Notes: generated from the sequence alone by a model not told the origin. Positions 53,711-63,074 are shown, numbered from the stretch's first letter. The stretch: DNA of 64,000 bases from Glaciecola petra (GCF_031846345.1 NZ_JAVRHX010000001.1:124001-188000), one strand, 5' to 3'. Translations and numbers: made by a program.

Positions 53711-55351
53711 TTATAATTTAGCGCTTAATTTACGGATACTGTTGTTTAATGTTTCATCATTCAAACTGTAGTCTACTGGCACATCAATTAAATGCACGGC
53801 GGGGTCTGCTAAACAGTCTTTTATTTGTTGTTCCAACTCACTGGCTGCAGCAATTCGCCAGCCTTTCCCACCATAACTTTCGACATACTTCACAAAGTCT
53901 GGATTACCGTAATCCAGCCCGTAGTTATCAAAGCCCATGTTGCTTTGCTTCCATTTGATCATACCGTAGGCGTCGTCACGAAGAATTATTACCACTATAT
54001 GCAAATTCAAACGCACCGCGGTTTCAATTTCTTGACTGTTCATCATAAAACCACCATCACCACAAACGGTAATAACGGCACGATCAGGATAAACTAATTT
54101 AGCCGCCATAGCTGAGGGTAGGCCGGCGCCCATTGTTGCTAAAGCATTATCGAGCAATAAAGTATTTCGCATAGCCGCTGGGTAGTTTCGAGCAAACCAA
54201 ATTTTATAAACGCCATTATCAAGCGTTACAATGCCATTTTTAGGCATTGCTTTACGGACGTCGTTGACCATTCTTTCTGGCAAAATAGGGAATCTATTGT
54301 CATTTTCAGAGGCTTCTCTGTGGGCGATATAAGCATCGTGAACATCACTATAAAAATCTAATTCCCATTTGCAAGCAGGGTCAATCGCTTCTTTGATTTG
54401 CCAAATACTATTTGCAATATCACCAACAACTTCTAACTGGGGAAAATAAACGGGGTCGACCGCAGCAGAATCAAAATTAATATGAATGACCTGCTGGCTA
54501 TCGTCTTCCATAAAGAAAGGTGGTTTTTCAACTACATCATGGCCAACATTTATAATGAGATCGGCACGGCTAATGACCCTATGCACAAAGTCACCGCTAG
54601 ATAGTGCGGTATTGCCCATAAAGAGTTCATCGGTTTCGTCTAAAACGCCTTTACCCATTTGTGTTGTTATAAATGGGATGCCAGTTTTGGCGACAAATTC
54701 TCCTAGCATTTTAGATGTTAATTTTCTATTTGCTCCTGCACCAATCAATATAACCGGGGATGTTGCAGCTTCAATCATATTTACAGCCGCTTTTACTGAC
54801 TTATATTCTGCAATGGGTCGCCTTACAACACTTGGTGCCAATAATGCAGATTGTGTATCTTCATCAGCTATATCTTCAGGTAACTCAATATGTACAGCTC
54901 CGGGGCGCTCCTCGCTGGCTATTCTAAATGCTTCCCTAACGACAGAAGGAATACGATCGCCACTGACTATTTGGGTAGTATATTTGGTTATAGGGCGCAT
55001 CATATCGACAACATCTATTACTTGAAATCGGCCTTGTTTACTGGTTTTGATAGGTTTTTGCCCAGTAATCATGAGCATTGGCATTGCACCCAATTGAGCA
55101 TAAGCCGCGGGGGTAACTAAGTTGGTGGCGCCAGGGCCAAGGGTAGACAAACATACACCTACTTTGCCGGTTAACCGCCCATAAGTAGCAGCCATAAAAC
55201 CTGCGCCTTGTTCATGCCTTGTTAAAATTAATCTAATAGAAGAACTTCGAAGGGACTCTAGTAAATCTAAATTTTCTTCGCCGGGAATACCAAAAATATA
55301 CTCAACGCCTTCGGCTTCGAGCGCTTTAACCATTAAATCAGACGCTTTCAT
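53711..55351 (-). CDS. Thiamine-diphosphate enzyme, acetolactate synthase large-subunit-like
   Basis: 546 residues from ATG 55351, with AAGGAA upstream. A longer open frame to 56008 is antisense to the next gene and not family-like. ThDP fold: IPGEENLDLLESL, catalytic Glu47 in TRHEQGAG, STLGPGATNLVTPAAYAQ and the GDG cofactor motif VCGDGGFMMNSQEIETAVRLNL. Closest in style to AlsS-type (catabolic, single-subunit) acetolactate synthases. No ilvN-like small subunit is adjacent. The coupled aldehyde dehydrogenase suggests a pathway that makes or uses an aldehyde, so another 2-oxo acid reaction is possible. Confidence 0.85.
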   Translation of the reverse strand: MKASDLMVKALEAEGVEYIFGIPGEENLDLLESLRSSSIRLILTRHEQGAGFMAATYGRLTGKVGVCLSTLGPGATNLVTPAAYAQLGAMPMLMITGQKPIKTSKQGRFQVIDVVDMMRPITKYTTQIVSGDRIPSVVREAFRIASEERPGAVHIELPEDIADEDTQSALLAPSVVRRPIAEYKSVKAAVNMIEAATSPVILIGAGANRKLTSKMLGEFVAKTGIPFITTQMGKGVLDETDELFMGNTALSSGDFVHRVISRADLIINVGHDVVEKPPFFMEDDSQQVIHINFDSAAVDPVYFPQLEVVGDIANSIWQIKEAIDPACKWELDFYSDVHDAYIAHREASENDNRFPILPERMVNDVRKAMPKNGIVTLDNGVYKIWFARNYPAAMRNTLLLDNALATMGAGLPSAMAAKLVYPDRAVITVCGDGGFMMNSQEIETAVRLNLHIVVIILRDDAYGMIKWKQSNMGFDNYGLDYGNPDFVKYVESYGGKGWRIAAASELEQQIKDCLADPAVHLIDVPVDYSLNDETLNNSIRKLSAKL

Positions 55352-55613
55352 GTTTATTCCTTTTTGCTTTTTTATAAAGTGGATAACGCAAAAAACGTAT
55401 CGCGATATTTCACTATGTGTGCATACAAAGACCGCAGTATGAATTAAAAATTTCAAGTATCGCTTTATGATAGACCTATGTCTCTTCACTTTCATCATTA
55501 AAAAACCTATTAATAAAGTTTTGTGGGACTGTTTTTTAGAGCGAGGCAAGGTAAAATCGACTGGTAGACTGTCGAGTCTACATATATTGCGGAACATATG
55601 AGGCATCATCTGA

Positions 55614-56432
55614 ATGAGCAAAGTAGATACTGGGACAACTATTAGTTTTTTAACTAAGCATGGAAAAGAGCGCTTAATAGAGTCAAAATTAAGTGCTGCG
55701 TTATCTTTAGAACTGCTGCATACTGATGCTTTTGATACAGATACCCTCGGTACCTTTGACTTAACTGTGCCACGCAAACTTAGTCCGGTCGAGGCTGCTC
55801 TAAAAAAAGCGTATTTAGCCTGTGACTTGACTGATTGTGATAAAGGTTTGGGCAGTGAGGGTAGCTTTAGCAGTTTTATGGGCTTAGGTTTACAGAATAC
55901 TGAAATAATTGCGTACGTAGATACATCAAAAAACATAGAAGTCATTGCAAGCGCGCAACAAAATCTACCTAACTTTGTCATCGAAGCGGACAACGAAATA
56001 GATGCCACAGAGAAACTGAAAGCATATCAGCCTGAACAAAAATGGATGTTTAAATCAGCAAATGGCTGGCATAAAGGTCTTGATGCTAAAGCCATCGTGA
56101 CTGAAATTCAATCCTGGCCAGCTAGTATAGAGCCTGATTTTAGAGCGATGCATTCCCCCTATCGTCAAAAGACGATACTTGCAGCTACAGATAATCTGAT
56201 TTCGCGTTTAAGTGCTATATGCCCTCAATGCAAGCGAATCGACTTTGTGCCCATGCCGAGTAACGAAGGCTTACCTTGTGAATTATGTGGGCAAGCGACG
56301 AACAAACCTAAGCCACCAATTTTAAAATGCAAAGGCTGTGGTTTTATAGCTGACTCTAACAATGACAACAAACCTAAGGAGCAAATTCCAGCTTTTGCCA
56401 GTGCGTTTTATTGTAATTTTTGCAATCCATAA
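55614..56432 (+). CDS. Zinc-ribbon protein of the DUF6671 type
   Basis: 272 residues. The N-terminal two thirds have no known motif; they begin with TTISFLTKHGKE and contain a conserved-looking MHSPYRQKTILAATDNLISRL. The C-terminus carries four cysteine pairs (203/206, 222/225, 239/242, 267/270): CPQC, CELC, CKGC, CNFC, which should bind two zinc ions in rubredoxin-like ribbons. DUF6671 is my best guess at family. No function is known to me. It has its own strong terminator and is divergent from the acetolactate synthase-like gene. Confidence 0.8.
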   Translation: MSKVDTGTTISFLTKHGKERLIESKLSAALSLELLHTDAFDTDTLGTFDLTVPRKLSPVEAALKKAYLACDLTDCDKGLGSEGSFSSFMGLGLQNTEIIAYVDTSKNIEVIASAQQNLPNFVIEADNEIDATEKLKAYQPEQKWMFKSANGWHKGLDAKAIVTEIQSWPASIEPDFRAMHSPYRQKTILAATDNLISRLSAICPQCKRIDFVPMPSNEGLPCELCGQATNKPKPPILKCKGCGFIADSNNDNKPKEQIPAFASAFYCNFCNP

Positions 56433-56497
56433 ACTCGAAAAACATCCAATAAAAACCCTTATTGGAGTTTATTCAATAAGTAAGTCAATATATTAAT

Positions 56498-56521
56498 AAA
56501 AGGGCCTTTGGGCCCTTTTTT
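56498..56521 (+). terminator. Intrinsic terminator of the zinc-ribbon gene
   Basis: AAAAGGGCC (56498-56506), TTTG loop, GGCCCTTTTTT (56511-56521): a 9-base stem with six terminal T. A weaker hairpin CCAATAA/TTATTGG lies just upstream (about 56445-56465). Confidence 0.9.
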
Positions 56522-56613
56522 ATTGCTTAATTAAATAAAACCTTCACCAAGTGAGCTTTCCCAGCGTTAAATTAGTAAAAAATGTACTGATTTACTAACA
56601 TTGGAAAGATTTT

Positions 56614-57429
56614 ATGAAAACAAAAAAACTAATATCTGGAATATGCCTAAGTGTTGCTGTGACTCTAAGTGGCATTGCGTATGCTGATGGGCATAAGGGA
56701 CACAGCCAACATTCACATGAGCATCGTAGTGAGGCGAACCAAAAACGTGATGAGTTTAGACAGCCGTATCGCACACTCGAATTTTTTGGCATTAAAGCTG
56801 ATCACAAAGTGGTTGAAGTTTTGCCAGGAGGTGGTTGGTATTCAGAAATTTTAGCACCAATGCTGCGTGATACGGGTGAATTTGTTGCTGCCCATCATCC
56901 AGCTGACTCTGCATCTAGCTACAGAAAGCGTTCGCGCGCCAATTACGAGTCCAAACTCGAAGAAAATAGCGATGTTTATGGTAAGGTTGTGTTAGCTGAA
57001 TTTAACCCAAAAGCCAATGTGCACGAGGCAACTAAAAATGCTGACCTTGTGTTGACCTTTAGAGGGTTGCATGGCCTACAAAACGGTGGAGACTTGGCAG
57101 CTGCTTTTAGTCAGTTTAACCAGATGTTGAAAAAAGGCGGTTCATTAGGCATTGTGCAACATGAAGCGCCTGAGGGTTACGACCCAATTCAAACGGCCGA
57201 GAAAGGATATTTACCTAAGTCTCATGTTATTGCGGTAGCTAAAGCTGCAGGCTTTGAACTAGTCGCTGAGGCATATTTTCATAACAACCCAAAAGATACT
57301 ATCGTAGTTGATGGCATTGAAGGTGGTGTTTGGACATTGCCACCGAGTCTTCGCACTGAAGTTGACAAAGAAAAGTACGCCGCAGTAGGTGAGTCTAACC
57401 GTATGACCTTATTATTTAAAAAACGTTAA
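56614..57429 (+). CDS. Secreted protein with class I methyltransferase fold
   Basis: 271 residues. A clear signal peptide (1-24, cleavage AYA-DGH) is followed by a His-rich segment (27-38). Then a Rossmann-type methyltransferase fold with SAM motif I VVEVLPGGGWYSEIL (66-80), ADLVLTFRGLHGL as motif IV, and KAAGFELVAEAYFHNNP late. SAM is not normally available in the periplasm, so the protein may use another ligand, or be exported in a SAM-bound state, or the signal may be non-functional. Close relatives with signal peptides exist, so the arrangement is probably real. It converges on the cyclophilin gene with 14 bases between stops. Confidence 0.83.
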   Translation: MKTKKLISGICLSVAVTLSGIAYADGHKGHSQHSHEHRSEANQKRDEFRQPYRTLEFFGIKADHKVVEVLPGGGWYSEILAPMLRDTGEFVAAHHPADSASSYRKRSRANYESKLEENSDVYGKVVLAEFNPKANVHEATKNADLVLTFRGLHGLQNGGDLAAAFSQFNQMLKKGGSLGIVQHEAPEGYDPIQTAEKGYLPKSHVIAVAKAAGFELVAEAYFHNNPKDTIVVDGIEGGVWTLPPSLRTEVDKEKYAAVGESNRMTLLFKKR

Positions 57430-57443
57430 ATGTATTCTGGCCC

Positions 57444-58079
57444 TCATTCAAAATTGGGGTCAGGTAAGATACTGACGCGCTTCAGAATGATGTTTTCTAT
57501 AGGCGCGTCAATAAAACCAAGTTCTGGGTGAGTGTGTGTTTCCACTGCAGATATCTTGTCCAATACTTCGTGTCCTTCCATCACCATGCCAAAAACCGCA
57601 TATCCCCATCTTCGGCCAGGATCTAGGTTTTTGTTTTCACCCATATTAAAGAAAAATTGGCGTTTAGCAGAATGTGGGTCACCCATACGAGCCATCGCAA
57701 CCGAATACATTTCATTTTTTAGACCATTGCCCGATTCGTTAATTATTTTGAAATTTTCTTTTTTATCTTTGTATTCAGGATCATAACCGCCACCTTGTAC
57801 AATATAGTCAACAATAATGCGATGGAACAGTGTGTTGTCATATTCACCTTGTTTCACGTATGTTAGAAAGTTATTGGTTGTAAGAGGGGCTTTTGCTCTA
57901 TTTAATTCCACAACAATGTCACCTTCACTGGTTTCCATTTTAACCCTTGGGTAATAATTGTCTTTTTGGATGGCGGCACCAATAGGTGCTTCCAATTTTG
58001 GTTTTTGGCGAGCTTGAGCGTGTAATTCGCCAGTTATAGTCAGCAGAGAAAACAGTAAAATCCAACAATATTTTTGCAT
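57444..58079 (-). CDS. Periplasmic cyclophilin-type peptidyl-prolyl isomerase
   Basis: 211 residues with a signal peptide (cleavage near LHA-QAR). Cyclophilin core: VKMETSEGDIVVELNRAKAPLTTNNFL, FHRIIVDYIVQGGGY (catalytic Arg in FHR), then MARMGDPHSAKRQFFFNM and VFGMVMEGHEVLDKI. Compared with PpiA, it carries an N-terminal extension. It assists proline isomerisation in envelope proteins. It lies just downstream of rlmG on the same strand (about 60 bases), a common Alteromonadales pairing. Confidence 0.92.
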   Translation of the reverse strand: MQKYCWILLFSLLTITGELHAQARQKPKLEAPIGAAIQKDNYYPRVKMETSEGDIVVELNRAKAPLTTNNFLTYVKQGEYDNTLFHRIIVDYIVQGGGYDPEYKDKKENFKIINESGNGLKNEMYSVAMARMGDPHSAKRQFFFNMGENKNLDPGRRWGYAVFGMVMEGHEVLDKISAVETHTHPELGFIDAPIENIILKRVSILPDPNFE

Positions 58080-58139
58080 AAATAACCCTGATAAAAAAAG
58101 AAGGCCCTAATTGCCATAGACTCGCTCAACAGACTAAAA

Positions 58140-59339
58140 TCAAATGCTTTTGCTTGCAAGTAAAACAACAAACTTAGCATTACTTGCAATTGCCTTACAA
58201 TTGCCAAACAATTTCTTTAATTTAATATGGTGGTCAAGATGTCTATTGCCTACCACAAAAAACTGACCACGGGGTTTTAGTACCTTGTATGCGTCTTTGA
58301 ACATTTGCCACGCAATATCTTCTGTAACGGTGCTTTGTTGATGAAATGGAGGATTGCATAACACAGCGTCTACCGATTTCAAGGTGATATTGGACAAGCA
58401 ATGATTAACATAAAATTCAGCAGCATTACTAACATCATCGACGGCTGCTTGTGCTAAGGTTTGTTTCGCTGATGCAATAGCCATAAAAGACTCGTCGACA
58501 AAGACCATATGAGTGTTTGGTGAGCGCTGTAACACGCTAACACCAAGTATGCCATTTCCACAACCCAAATCGATGATATTCTTTTGTGCAAAGTCATAAT
58601 TAATAAGTGTTTTTAAAAGAAAACGCGCGCCAATATCAACCTGTTCACGGCAAAATACATTAGGCCAATTGTATAAGGTAAAACCCAGCTCTTCGTCTTT
58701 TACTTGGCTTATATTGACCTTATAATTATCGCTTGTCCCCGCATTTTCAATTTCGTCACAAGACGCAGAAATTAACAAACGGGCTTTCTTTTTTGCTAAC
58801 GATGTCTTTGTGCCAGGAAAGTGTTTTTCAAACAGTTTTACCACGGAAGAGGTGATTAATTTGACCATACCGCCGGCAAGAATCTTGGTATCATTAGACA
58901 AATACAGACGCAGTTGGGCAAGCAGATAATCAAGGTAGGCTAGGGTTCTTGGCACTTTAAGCAAAACAATATCTGCTTTGTTTAACTTGCTATTAAAATC
59001 GAGGCTACTATTGACGGTAATGTGAGTGTTCTTTCCCGTTAAAGGTGCATTGTTGTTGATATTGTTTTGAATCCCTAATTTACTCATATATGAGTCGGTG
59101 AAAGTGTCAATCTTTATGTGTGGAGCTAAGGCTTGTATAGCGCAGCAAAGTGCGCCAAAGCTGTCATTAATCACAATGATTGTTTTTATATCTGCCAAAT
59201 TAACACTTTCAACCAGTTGGTCGATTAAATATTCGTCTGCAGCATCCCATGCGCGCAAAGATTTGTCAGATGACTTTGTGGGAAAACGCTGTAAGTTTAT
59301 TGAAAAGTCATGTTTGTTGAGCTGAGTTTGGGTCACCAC
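58140..59339 (-). CDS. rlmG: 23S rRNA (guanine-N2) methyltransferase RlmG
   Basis: 399 residues, a tandem methyltransferase. The N-terminal non-catalytic copy begins with the RlmG hallmark LQRFP...LRAWDAADEYLIDQL. The C-terminal copy has SAM motif DLGCGNG (257-263) and catalytic NPPFH (329-333). It would methylate the 23S guanine equivalent to E. coli G1835. RsmC is the closest alternative, but the AWDAADEYL start favours RlmG. Confidence 0.9.
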   Translation of the reverse strand: MVTQTQLNKHDFSINLQRFPTKSSDKSLRAWDAADEYLIDQLVESVNLADIKTIIVINDSFGALCCAIQALAPHIKIDTFTDSYMSKLGIQNNINNNAPLTGKNTHITVNSSLDFNSKLNKADIVLLKVPRTLAYLDYLLAQLRLYLSNDTKILAGGMVKLITSSVVKLFEKHFPGTKTSLAKKKARLLISASCDEIENAGTSDNYKVNISQVKDEELGFTLYNWPNVFCREQVDIGARFLLKTLINYDFAQKNIIDLGCGNGILGVSVLQRSPNTHMVFVDESFMAIASAKQTLAQAAVDDVSNAAEFYVNHCLSNITLKSVDAVLCNPPFHQQSTVTEDIAWQMFKDAYKVLKPRGQFFVVGNRHLDHHIKLKKLFGNCKAIASNAKFVVLLASKSI

Positions 59340-59582
59340 TAGCGAAGTCCTTTATCTATTATTTACGCCACCGTAGAGCTTACCTTAAAAATAAAGTGAA
59401 AGCTTATTTTCTATTGGTGTGTCTTATGTAATCCAAGAGTTTAGCTACTATTCGGGTGAGTTGATGCAAAGGTGCAAAATATAATTTTGGTACCAAACTT
59501 CGAGTTTTAAGAAAATGAACTCATAAGCATAGTTTCCGTATGGATCAGTACAGACAATAAACGTTGTATAGTCGCTTTAATC

Positions 59583-60293
59583 ATGCAAAAAAATGAATAT
59601 AAGCAGCCGCAAATGCTGCTCCTAGAAAATGAACAAGGCGCCAATCAAGAAGCAATAGATGAAGCCTTAATCACTAAGCTTTGTTTGATTAAAGCTAACA
59701 AAGAGTGCCTAATTGCCGACTTAGTGCTACCAAACGCTAAGGTTGATGTAAGGGAAAAATGGCTAAGCCATGAAGACGGTATGAGTTTGTATGCATACTT
59801 TTACCGCCAATTAGCTTGGCAACAAGCCCATATAACGCTTTATGGTAAGCAACATAAAATACCGCGCTTACAGGCATGGTATGGTGACCCGAATACGGCT
59901 TATAAATATTCTGGCTTATTGATGCAACCCTTAGCTTGGGATCCAGTGCTTAAACATTTAAAAACACTCTGTGAAGAAACTCTCAATGTTTGTTTTAATT
60001 CGGTGCTGGCTAATTTATATCGTGATGGCTCAGACAGCATGGGCATGCATGCTGATGACGAACCCGAACTTGGTGTAAATCCTACCATTGCCTCTGTCAG
60101 CTTGGGTCAAACCCGTCGTTTTACCTTTAAGCAAAAGCAGTCTAAAGAAAGTGTGAAAATAGAATTGCAACATTCGTCATTGCTAACAATGGCCGGGCAA
60201 ACGCAAACATATTGGCAACACGGTATGAATAAAAGTCGCACACAAACAGGCCCTAGGATAAACTTCACATTTAGGTTTGTTCATCCGGCATAA
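59583..60293 (+). CDS. alkB: AlkB-family 2-oxoglutarate/Fe(II) dioxygenase
   Basis: 236 residues, ALKBH2/3-like form. Iron ligands His156 and Asp158 (MHADDEP) and His213 (QHG); 2-oxoglutarate-binding Arg225 in GPRINFTFRF, the RxNxTxR motif. It repairs alkylated bases by oxidative demethylation. The N-terminus PRLQAWYGDP and YKYSGL are the substrate-lid segments. Divergent from rlmG across about 240 bases in which I see no LexA or Ada box. Followed by bolA after 55 bases. Confidence 0.92.
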   Translation: MQKNEYKQPQMLLLENEQGANQEAIDEALITKLCLIKANKECLIADLVLPNAKVDVREKWLSHEDGMSLYAYFYRQLAWQQAHITLYGKQHKIPRLQAWYGDPNTAYKYSGLLMQPLAWDPVLKHLKTLCEETLNVCFNSVLANLYRDGSDSMGMHADDEPELGVNPTIASVSLGQTRRFTFKQKQSKESVKIELQHSSLLTMAGQTQTYWQHGMNKSRTQTGPRINFTFRFVHPA

Positions 60294-60348
60294 AGATGAG
60301 ACAGCCTAATATTTTAAAAAATGCCAGGTATTTGGAGTAAAGCGCAGA

Positions 60349-60663
60349 ATGACAGTCAAACAAAGTATAGAAAACAAAATATCGGATAATATCAATGCAG
60401 ATTTCTTGGACGTGGTTAATGAGAGTCATATGCATAATGTGCCTGCAAATTCAGAAACTCATTTTAAGGTAACAGTTATCAGTGATACGTTTGAAGGCAA
60501 GCGTTTACTGCAACGTCATCGAAGCATTAACAGCTTGCTTGCAGAAGAACTAGCAGGACCAGTGCATGCGCTAGCTTTGCATACTTACACCAAAAGCGAA
60601 TGGTTAAAAAGACAGGCCGAAAGTCCTGATTCACCCAATTGTTTGGGAGGTTCTAAGATTTAA
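60349..60663 (+). CDS. bolA: BolA family protein
   Basis: 104 residues. The BolA fold: DVVNESHMHNVPANSETHFKVTVISDTFEGKRLLQRHRSINSLL with the conserved FEGKxLLxRHR segment and metal-binding His. It binds monothiol glutaredoxins through an Fe-S cluster and influences stress-related gene expression. The C-terminal extension (KRQAESPDSPNCLGG) is longer than in IbaG, favouring BolA proper. Followed by the SulP gene after 90 bases. Confidence 0.92.
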   Translation: MTVKQSIENKISDNINADFLDVVNESHMHNVPANSETHFKVTVISDTFEGKRLLQRHRSINSLLAEELAGPVHALALHTYTKSEWLKRQAESPDSPNCLGGSKI

Positions 60664-60753
60664 GCTCGGTTTTTATTAACAAACTGTTAAAAGAATTCTG
60701 TTTGAACTTCTGTTAAACTCCCGCCCACTTAAGTCAACAAGCAAAGAATTTAC

Positions 60754-62319
60754 ATGTTTAATCATTTTAATGGTGCTCAAGGAAACGTCAAAAACGATGT
60801 ACTTTCGGGTATCACGGTCGCTTTAGCTTTGGTCCCAGAAGCGGTAGCATTTGCATTTGTAGCCGGTGTAGAACCCATGGTGGGATTATATGCTGCATTT
60901 ATGATGGGGCTGATCACATCAGCAATTGGTGGTCGCCCTGGTATGATTTCTGGCGCAACCGGAGCCATGGCTGTTGTTATGGTCGCTTTGGTAATGAATC
61001 ATGGTGTTCAATATTTGTTCGCGGCAGTTGTGTTAGCCGGTATTATTCAGATCTTGTTTGGGGTATTCAGGTTAGGTAAGTTTATTAGGCTTGTACCTTA
61101 TCCGGTAATGCTTGGCTTTGTGAATGGCTTAGCCATTGTAATTTTTCTTGCCCAACTTGGGCAATTTGAAGTGCTGAATGCCCAAGGCGAATGGGAGTGG
61201 ATGACGGGCTCTACTCTATATATGATGCTTGGCCTTATTGCCCTGACCATGGCGATAATTTATATTTTGCCAAAAATAACCACCGCCATTCCAGCATCAC
61301 TAGTGGCTATTGTTGCAGTAACGCTGTTGGTTACGTTTATGGATTTAGATGCCCGCACGGTAATTGATTATGTCCGTGATATGTTGCCTGCCGATCAACG
61401 TGAATCGGCCTCATTAGCTGGTGAGCTACCAAGTTTTTCTATTCCTATGGTGCCGTTTTCACTTGAAACGCTTTATATCGTGCTGCCAACGGCTATTATT
61501 TTATCCCTTGTCGGACTTATTGAGTCATTATTAACACTTACGTTGATAGACGAAATGACAGACACCCGTGGTCGTGGTAACAAAGAGTGTGTAGGTCAAG
61601 GTGTGGCAAATACTGTCAATGGTTTCTTTGGTGGCATGGGTGGTTGTGCAATGATTGGCCAAAGCATGATTAACATCAATTCTGGTGGACGAGGCAGATT
61701 ATCAGGTATTACCGCTGCCATGGTCTTGTTGGCATTCATTTTGTTTGCAGCGCCATTGATTGAAATGATTCCGCTTGCGGCCTTAGTAGGCGTAATGTTC
61801 GTTGTGGTTATTGCTACTTTTGAGTGGGCAAGCTTCCGAATTATCCGAGGTGTAAATAAGGAAGATGCCTTTGTATTATTTTTAGTGACAGGCATTACTG
61901 TCATTGCTGACTTGGCGGTTGCAGTTGTAGTTGGCGTAATTGTTTCGGCACTAGTGTTTGCTTGGAAACATGCAACGCATACTATGGCAAAAACCCATAC
62001 AGATGATGACGGGTGGAAAGTATATGAACTCGAAGGCCCGTTATTTTTTGGTTCGGTTACCCATTTTAAAGATATTTTTGATGTACAAAACGATCCGCAA
62101 GATGTGGTTATTGATTTTAACGAGTCTAGAATTTGGGATTCATCAGGAATAGACGCTCTAGATAATTTAGCCGACAAATACCAAAGTGTTGGAAAAACCT
62201 TACACATTCGTCATATTAGCCCTGAGTGTCGGGTATTGCTGAAAAAAGCCGGTCGTTATGTAGAAATTAACGTAAACGAAGATCCCCGCTACAAAGTGGC
62301 AAGCGATACCCTTGGCTAA
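60754..62319 (+). CDS. SulP-family inorganic anion transporter with STAS domain
   Basis: 521 residues. About 10-14 membrane helices with the SulP start GITVALALVPEAVAFAFVAGVEPMVGLYAAF (residues 20-50) and the conserved VNGFFGGMGGCAMIGQSMININSGGRGRLSG loop. A STAS domain lies at about 430-515 (DVVIDFNESRIWDSSGIDALDNL). The family carries sulfate, bicarbonate or other anions with H+ or Na+; marine relatives often take up bicarbonate. The substrate cannot be fixed here. Confidence 0.92.
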   Translation: MFNHFNGAQGNVKNDVLSGITVALALVPEAVAFAFVAGVEPMVGLYAAFMMGLITSAIGGRPGMISGATGAMAVVMVALVMNHGVQYLFAAVVLAGIIQILFGVFRLGKFIRLVPYPVMLGFVNGLAIVIFLAQLGQFEVLNAQGEWEWMTGSTLYMMLGLIALTMAIIYILPKITTAIPASLVAIVAVTLLVTFMDLDARTVIDYVRDMLPADQRESASLAGELPSFSIPMVPFSLETLYIVLPTAIILSLVGLIESLLTLTLIDEMTDTRGRGNKECVGQGVANTVNGFFGGMGGCAMIGQSMININSGGRGRLSGITAAMVLLAFILFAAPLIEMIPLAALVGVMFVVVIATFEWASFRIIRGVNKEDAFVLFLVTGITVIADLAVAVVVGVIVSALVFAWKHATHTMAKTHTDDDGWKVYELEGPLFFGSVTHFKDIFDVQNDPQDVVIDFNESRIWDSSGIDALDNLADKYQSVGKTLHIRHISPECRVLLKKAGRYVEINVNEDPRYKVASDTLG

Positions 62320-62345
62320 CTGATATAATATTGAGAATATAAGAC

Positions 62346-62380
62346 AAAAAAATACCGGCCTTTATCGCCGGTATTTTTTT
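62346..62380. terminator. Bidirectional intrinsic terminator
   Basis: AAAAAAATACCGGC (62346-62359) and GCCGGTATTTTTTT (62367-62380): a 14-base perfect stem, 7-base loop, with U-tracts on both strands. It separates the SulP gene from dsbA. Confidence 0.93.
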
Positions 62381-62435
62381 AAACAAGGCCCTTTAAGCAA
62401 GACTTGATTAAAACGATTTTAACCTTGAATGATTA

Positions 62436-63074
62436 TTAAGCTTGCTTTGTTAACCAGAGCACTAAATCAATCATTTGTTGTACAGTCATATCTCGTGTAA
62501 ATGTTGCCTGGTATTTACCGTTAATAATAAAATTAGGTACACCTGATACATGCTCTCTAAACTCAGCTAGTTTATCGTTATTACGTTTTACTAGGCTGCG
62601 AACGCTAAAGCTCTTTGCCAATTTGTCAAATTGCGCCCCGTCTACGCCGTTAACAACAAAAATGCTTCGTATATCACTTAGGTCATTAATTACAGAGCGT
62701 TGACGATGAATATAGTTAAAAATAGCGCCATTCATTGCGTCTTCTTGCTTCAAAGCACGCCCAATTTGCATCGCCATAGTAGCGTCATTTTGCGCCTGCG
62801 GACCGGCCATTCCCATAAAGTTAACGTGCACTTTATTAAATGCGACACCTTCTGGTAATTGCGCCTTGATTTGCTTAACTACGGGCTCAGCGCGATAGCA
62901 GGCTGGACACCAAAAAGAGAAATATTCAGTCACTTCTGGCTTAGCCGTTTTAGTGTCTGAAATTATCTTATAGTGCTTACCTTCTTGCCAAAGTTCTACT
63001 TGAGCATTTGCTTGTATTGGCAGTAAAAGTGACACCGTCATTAATAATACAAGTGCTGCAAAAAGTGTTTTCAT
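62436..63074 (-). CDS. dsbA: Thiol:disulfide interchange protein DsbA
   Basis: 212 residues with a signal peptide (cleavage near ANA-QVE). Thioredoxin fold with active site FWCPACYR (Cys56, Cys59), a helical insert, and the cis-Pro loop SGVPNFIING. It introduces disulfides into envelope proteins, for example FtsN-type SPOR domains. The dipeptide between the cysteines is PA rather than the PH of E. coli DsbA, so it may be less oxidising. Confidence 0.9.
   Translation of the reverse strand: MKTLFAALVLLMTVSLLLPIQANAQVELWQEGKHYKIISDTKTAKPEVTEYFSFWCPACYRAEPVVKQIKAQLPEGVAFNKVHVNFMGMAGPQAQNDATMAMQIGRALKQEDAMNGAIFNYIHRQRSVINDLSDIRSIFVVNGVDGAQFDKLAKSFSVRSLVKRNNDKLAEFREHVSGVPNFIINGKYQATFTRDMTVQQMIDLVLWLTKQA

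Noticed and set aside
55352..56008. Long N-terminal extension of the acetolactate synthase-like frame
   Set aside because: It is antisense to the zinc-ribbon gene, shows no family similarity, and ATG 55351 has a good ribosome binding site and the correct family start.
59486..59497. TTTGGTACCAAA palindrome in the rlmG-alkB spacer
   Set aside because: A 12-base palindrome is expected by chance in a window of this size and has no supporting promoter context.
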